DNA from: Ruegeria arenilitoris
GTDB lineage: Bacteria; Pseudomonadota; Alphaproteobacteria; Rhodobacterales; Rhodobacteraceae
Assembly (NCBI RefSeq): GCF_013032445.1
Contig: NZ_WQCA01000011.1
Coordinates: 62,001 to 126,000, forward strand
Length of the DNA: 64,000 bases
Reading direction: 5' to 3'
Numbering within the stretch: the first letter of the stretch is position 1; every line of letters starts with the position of its first letter. Of this stretch, positions 63,187 to 64,000 are shown in pieces. The notes below the pieces were generated by a model. It saw only the letters and a program-made list of their open reading frames with translations. It was not told where the DNA came from and ran no database searches. The translations under genes and the position numbers were made by a program.

Positions 63187-64000
63187 TCAGACCCGGATCT
63201 GCTGGTTTTCTCCGAATGGAACAGGGGTGTCGCCAGTCTGCGCATCCACCAGATTGCGCGGCCACGACACCCGCACAATCGCGCCGCGGCGTTCAGGATT
63301 GTCGCACAGGGTCTGATAGGGGTCCGAGCCGTTGGCAAAATCCAGCTCGGCACCGCTGCGTTCCAGCAGGGTCTTGGCGATGAACAGGCCCAGCCCCATG
63401 CCTTCATATTCCGGGCGGGTTCTTTGATCTTTCTCGACCCGGCGGCGGCGCATAAAGGGGTCACCGATCCGGCCGATCATCTGCGACGGGTATCCGCGCC
63501 CGTCATCCATGATGTTTACGGTGATCTGATCCGTGGTCCATTCGGCCTCGACCCAGACATTGGCGCGGGCGAAGTCCACAGCGTTCTGGATCAGGTTGCG
63601 TAGGCCGTGGATGATCTCGGGCTTGCGCAGGATCGACGGTTGCTGAACATCTCCGTCCCCCGCCGGACCTTCAGCAAAGTGAACGAACTTGCCCCGATTG
63701 AGGTGCGGCTCGGCGGCCTCATGCACGACGGTCGACAGAGGTGCCTGTCGCAGATGCAGATCGTCTTTCCCGGCCCGACCCATGTCACGCAGAATATCGC
63801 GGCAACGATTGGCCTGTTCTCGGATCAGGGCGGCGTCCTCTTTCAGGTCGGGGCGGTCATCCAGTTCCTCAATCAGTTCGGAACTGGTCAGCTTGATTGT
63901 TGCCAGCGGCGTGCCCAGTTCATGCGCAGCGGCGGCAACCACGCCGCCCAGATCGGTCAGTTTCTGTTCCCGCGCCAGCGCCATATGCGTGGCCGAGAGC
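63187..64000 (-). CDS. regB: Redox sensor histidine kinase RegB/PrrB/ActS (partial, cut by window end)
   Basis: C-terminal part of the global redox kinase; the N-terminal membrane region lies outside the window. The phosphoacceptor His is in AAAHELGTPLATIKL, about 40 residues later comes RCRDILRDMGRAGKDDLHL, whose Cys matches the redox-active cysteine of RegB. The ATPase domain has RNLIQNAVDFA (N box), MDDGRGYP (G1) and GMGLGLFIAKTLLERSGAEL (G2). It would phosphorylate RegA/PrrA to control energy metabolism genes. It is 60 bases upstream of the PAS gene on the same strand. Confidence 0.92.
   Translation of the reverse strand, partial: LSATHMALAREQKLTDLGGVVAAAAHELGTPLATIKLTSSELIEELDDRPDLKEDAALIREQANRCRDILRDMGRAGKDDLHLRQAPLSTVVHEAAEPHLNRGKFVHFAEGPAGDGDVQQPSILRKPEIIHGLRNLIQNAVDFARANVWVEAEWTTDQITVNIMDDGRGYPSQMIGRIGDPFMRRRRVEKDQRTRPEYEGMGLGLFIAKTLLERSGAELDFANGSDPYQTLCDNPERRGAIVRVSWPRNLVDAQTGDTPVPFGENQQIRV

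Overview
The window reads as a chromosomal segment of a marine alphaproteobacterium of the family Rhodobacteraceae (Roseobacter group, close to Ruegeria/Phaeobacter-type genomes). The evidence is the gene order parB-parA-rsmG-mnmG-mnmE-rho-hemJ next to maf-aroE-coaE-dnaQ-secB, a RegB-type sensor kinase beside tsaE and addAB, GC-rich codon usage, and many ATGA-type stop/start overlaps. I saw no phage genes, insertion sequences, CRISPR arrays, tRNA or rRNA genes. It is almost entirely core genome.

Layout. 0.2-4.3 kb: three forward genes for surface glycan assembly or sulfation (GT2-like, GT14-like, double sulfotransferase), AT-richer than their surroundings. 4.3-13.6 kb: reverse-strand genes for an L,D-transpeptidase lipoprotein, a NaChBac-type voltage-gated channel, an RNA m5U methyltransferase, a tandem pair of ABC exporters, CCA-adding enzyme, NUDIX CoA pyrophosphatase and Hsp33. 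In front of the ABC pair lies a 10-codon leader ORF with a three-way alternative RNA fold and a U-tract terminator, which I regard as the most novel element here. 13.6-18 kb: a NUDIX protein, a response regulator/PP2C phosphatase facing an Hpt protein, threonine dehydratase and a membrane protein. 18-31 kb: argG, DUF1810, SCP2, periplasmic msrA, ribokinase, maeB, mutS, grpE-hrcA, rph-rdgB-hemW-ybaN.

31.3-42.3 kb is the replication/segregation core. parB and parA lie beside two perfect 16-bp parS palindromes, one inside rsmG and one fused to the mnmG start codon. The 404-bp gene-free gap between hemJ and maf is AT-rich, carries several DnaA-box-like sequences and is my candidate oriC. Downstream are maf-aroE-coaE-dnaQ in a tightly overlapping forward run and secB in reverse.

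42.4-53 kb: fxsA, timA-mltA-smr, two MFS transporters, a lipoprotein hydrolase, hslU and hslV separated by an oppositely oriented MFS gene, a DUF1127 protein, two tandem Lin0512-family genes, a small secreted protein and thioredoxin. 53-64 kb: a co-directional reverse run regB (cut by the window edge) - PAS protein (DivL-like) - tsaE - amgK - murU - addB - addA - trxA, linking redox sensing, cell-wall sugar recycling, tRNA modification and double-strand-break repair.
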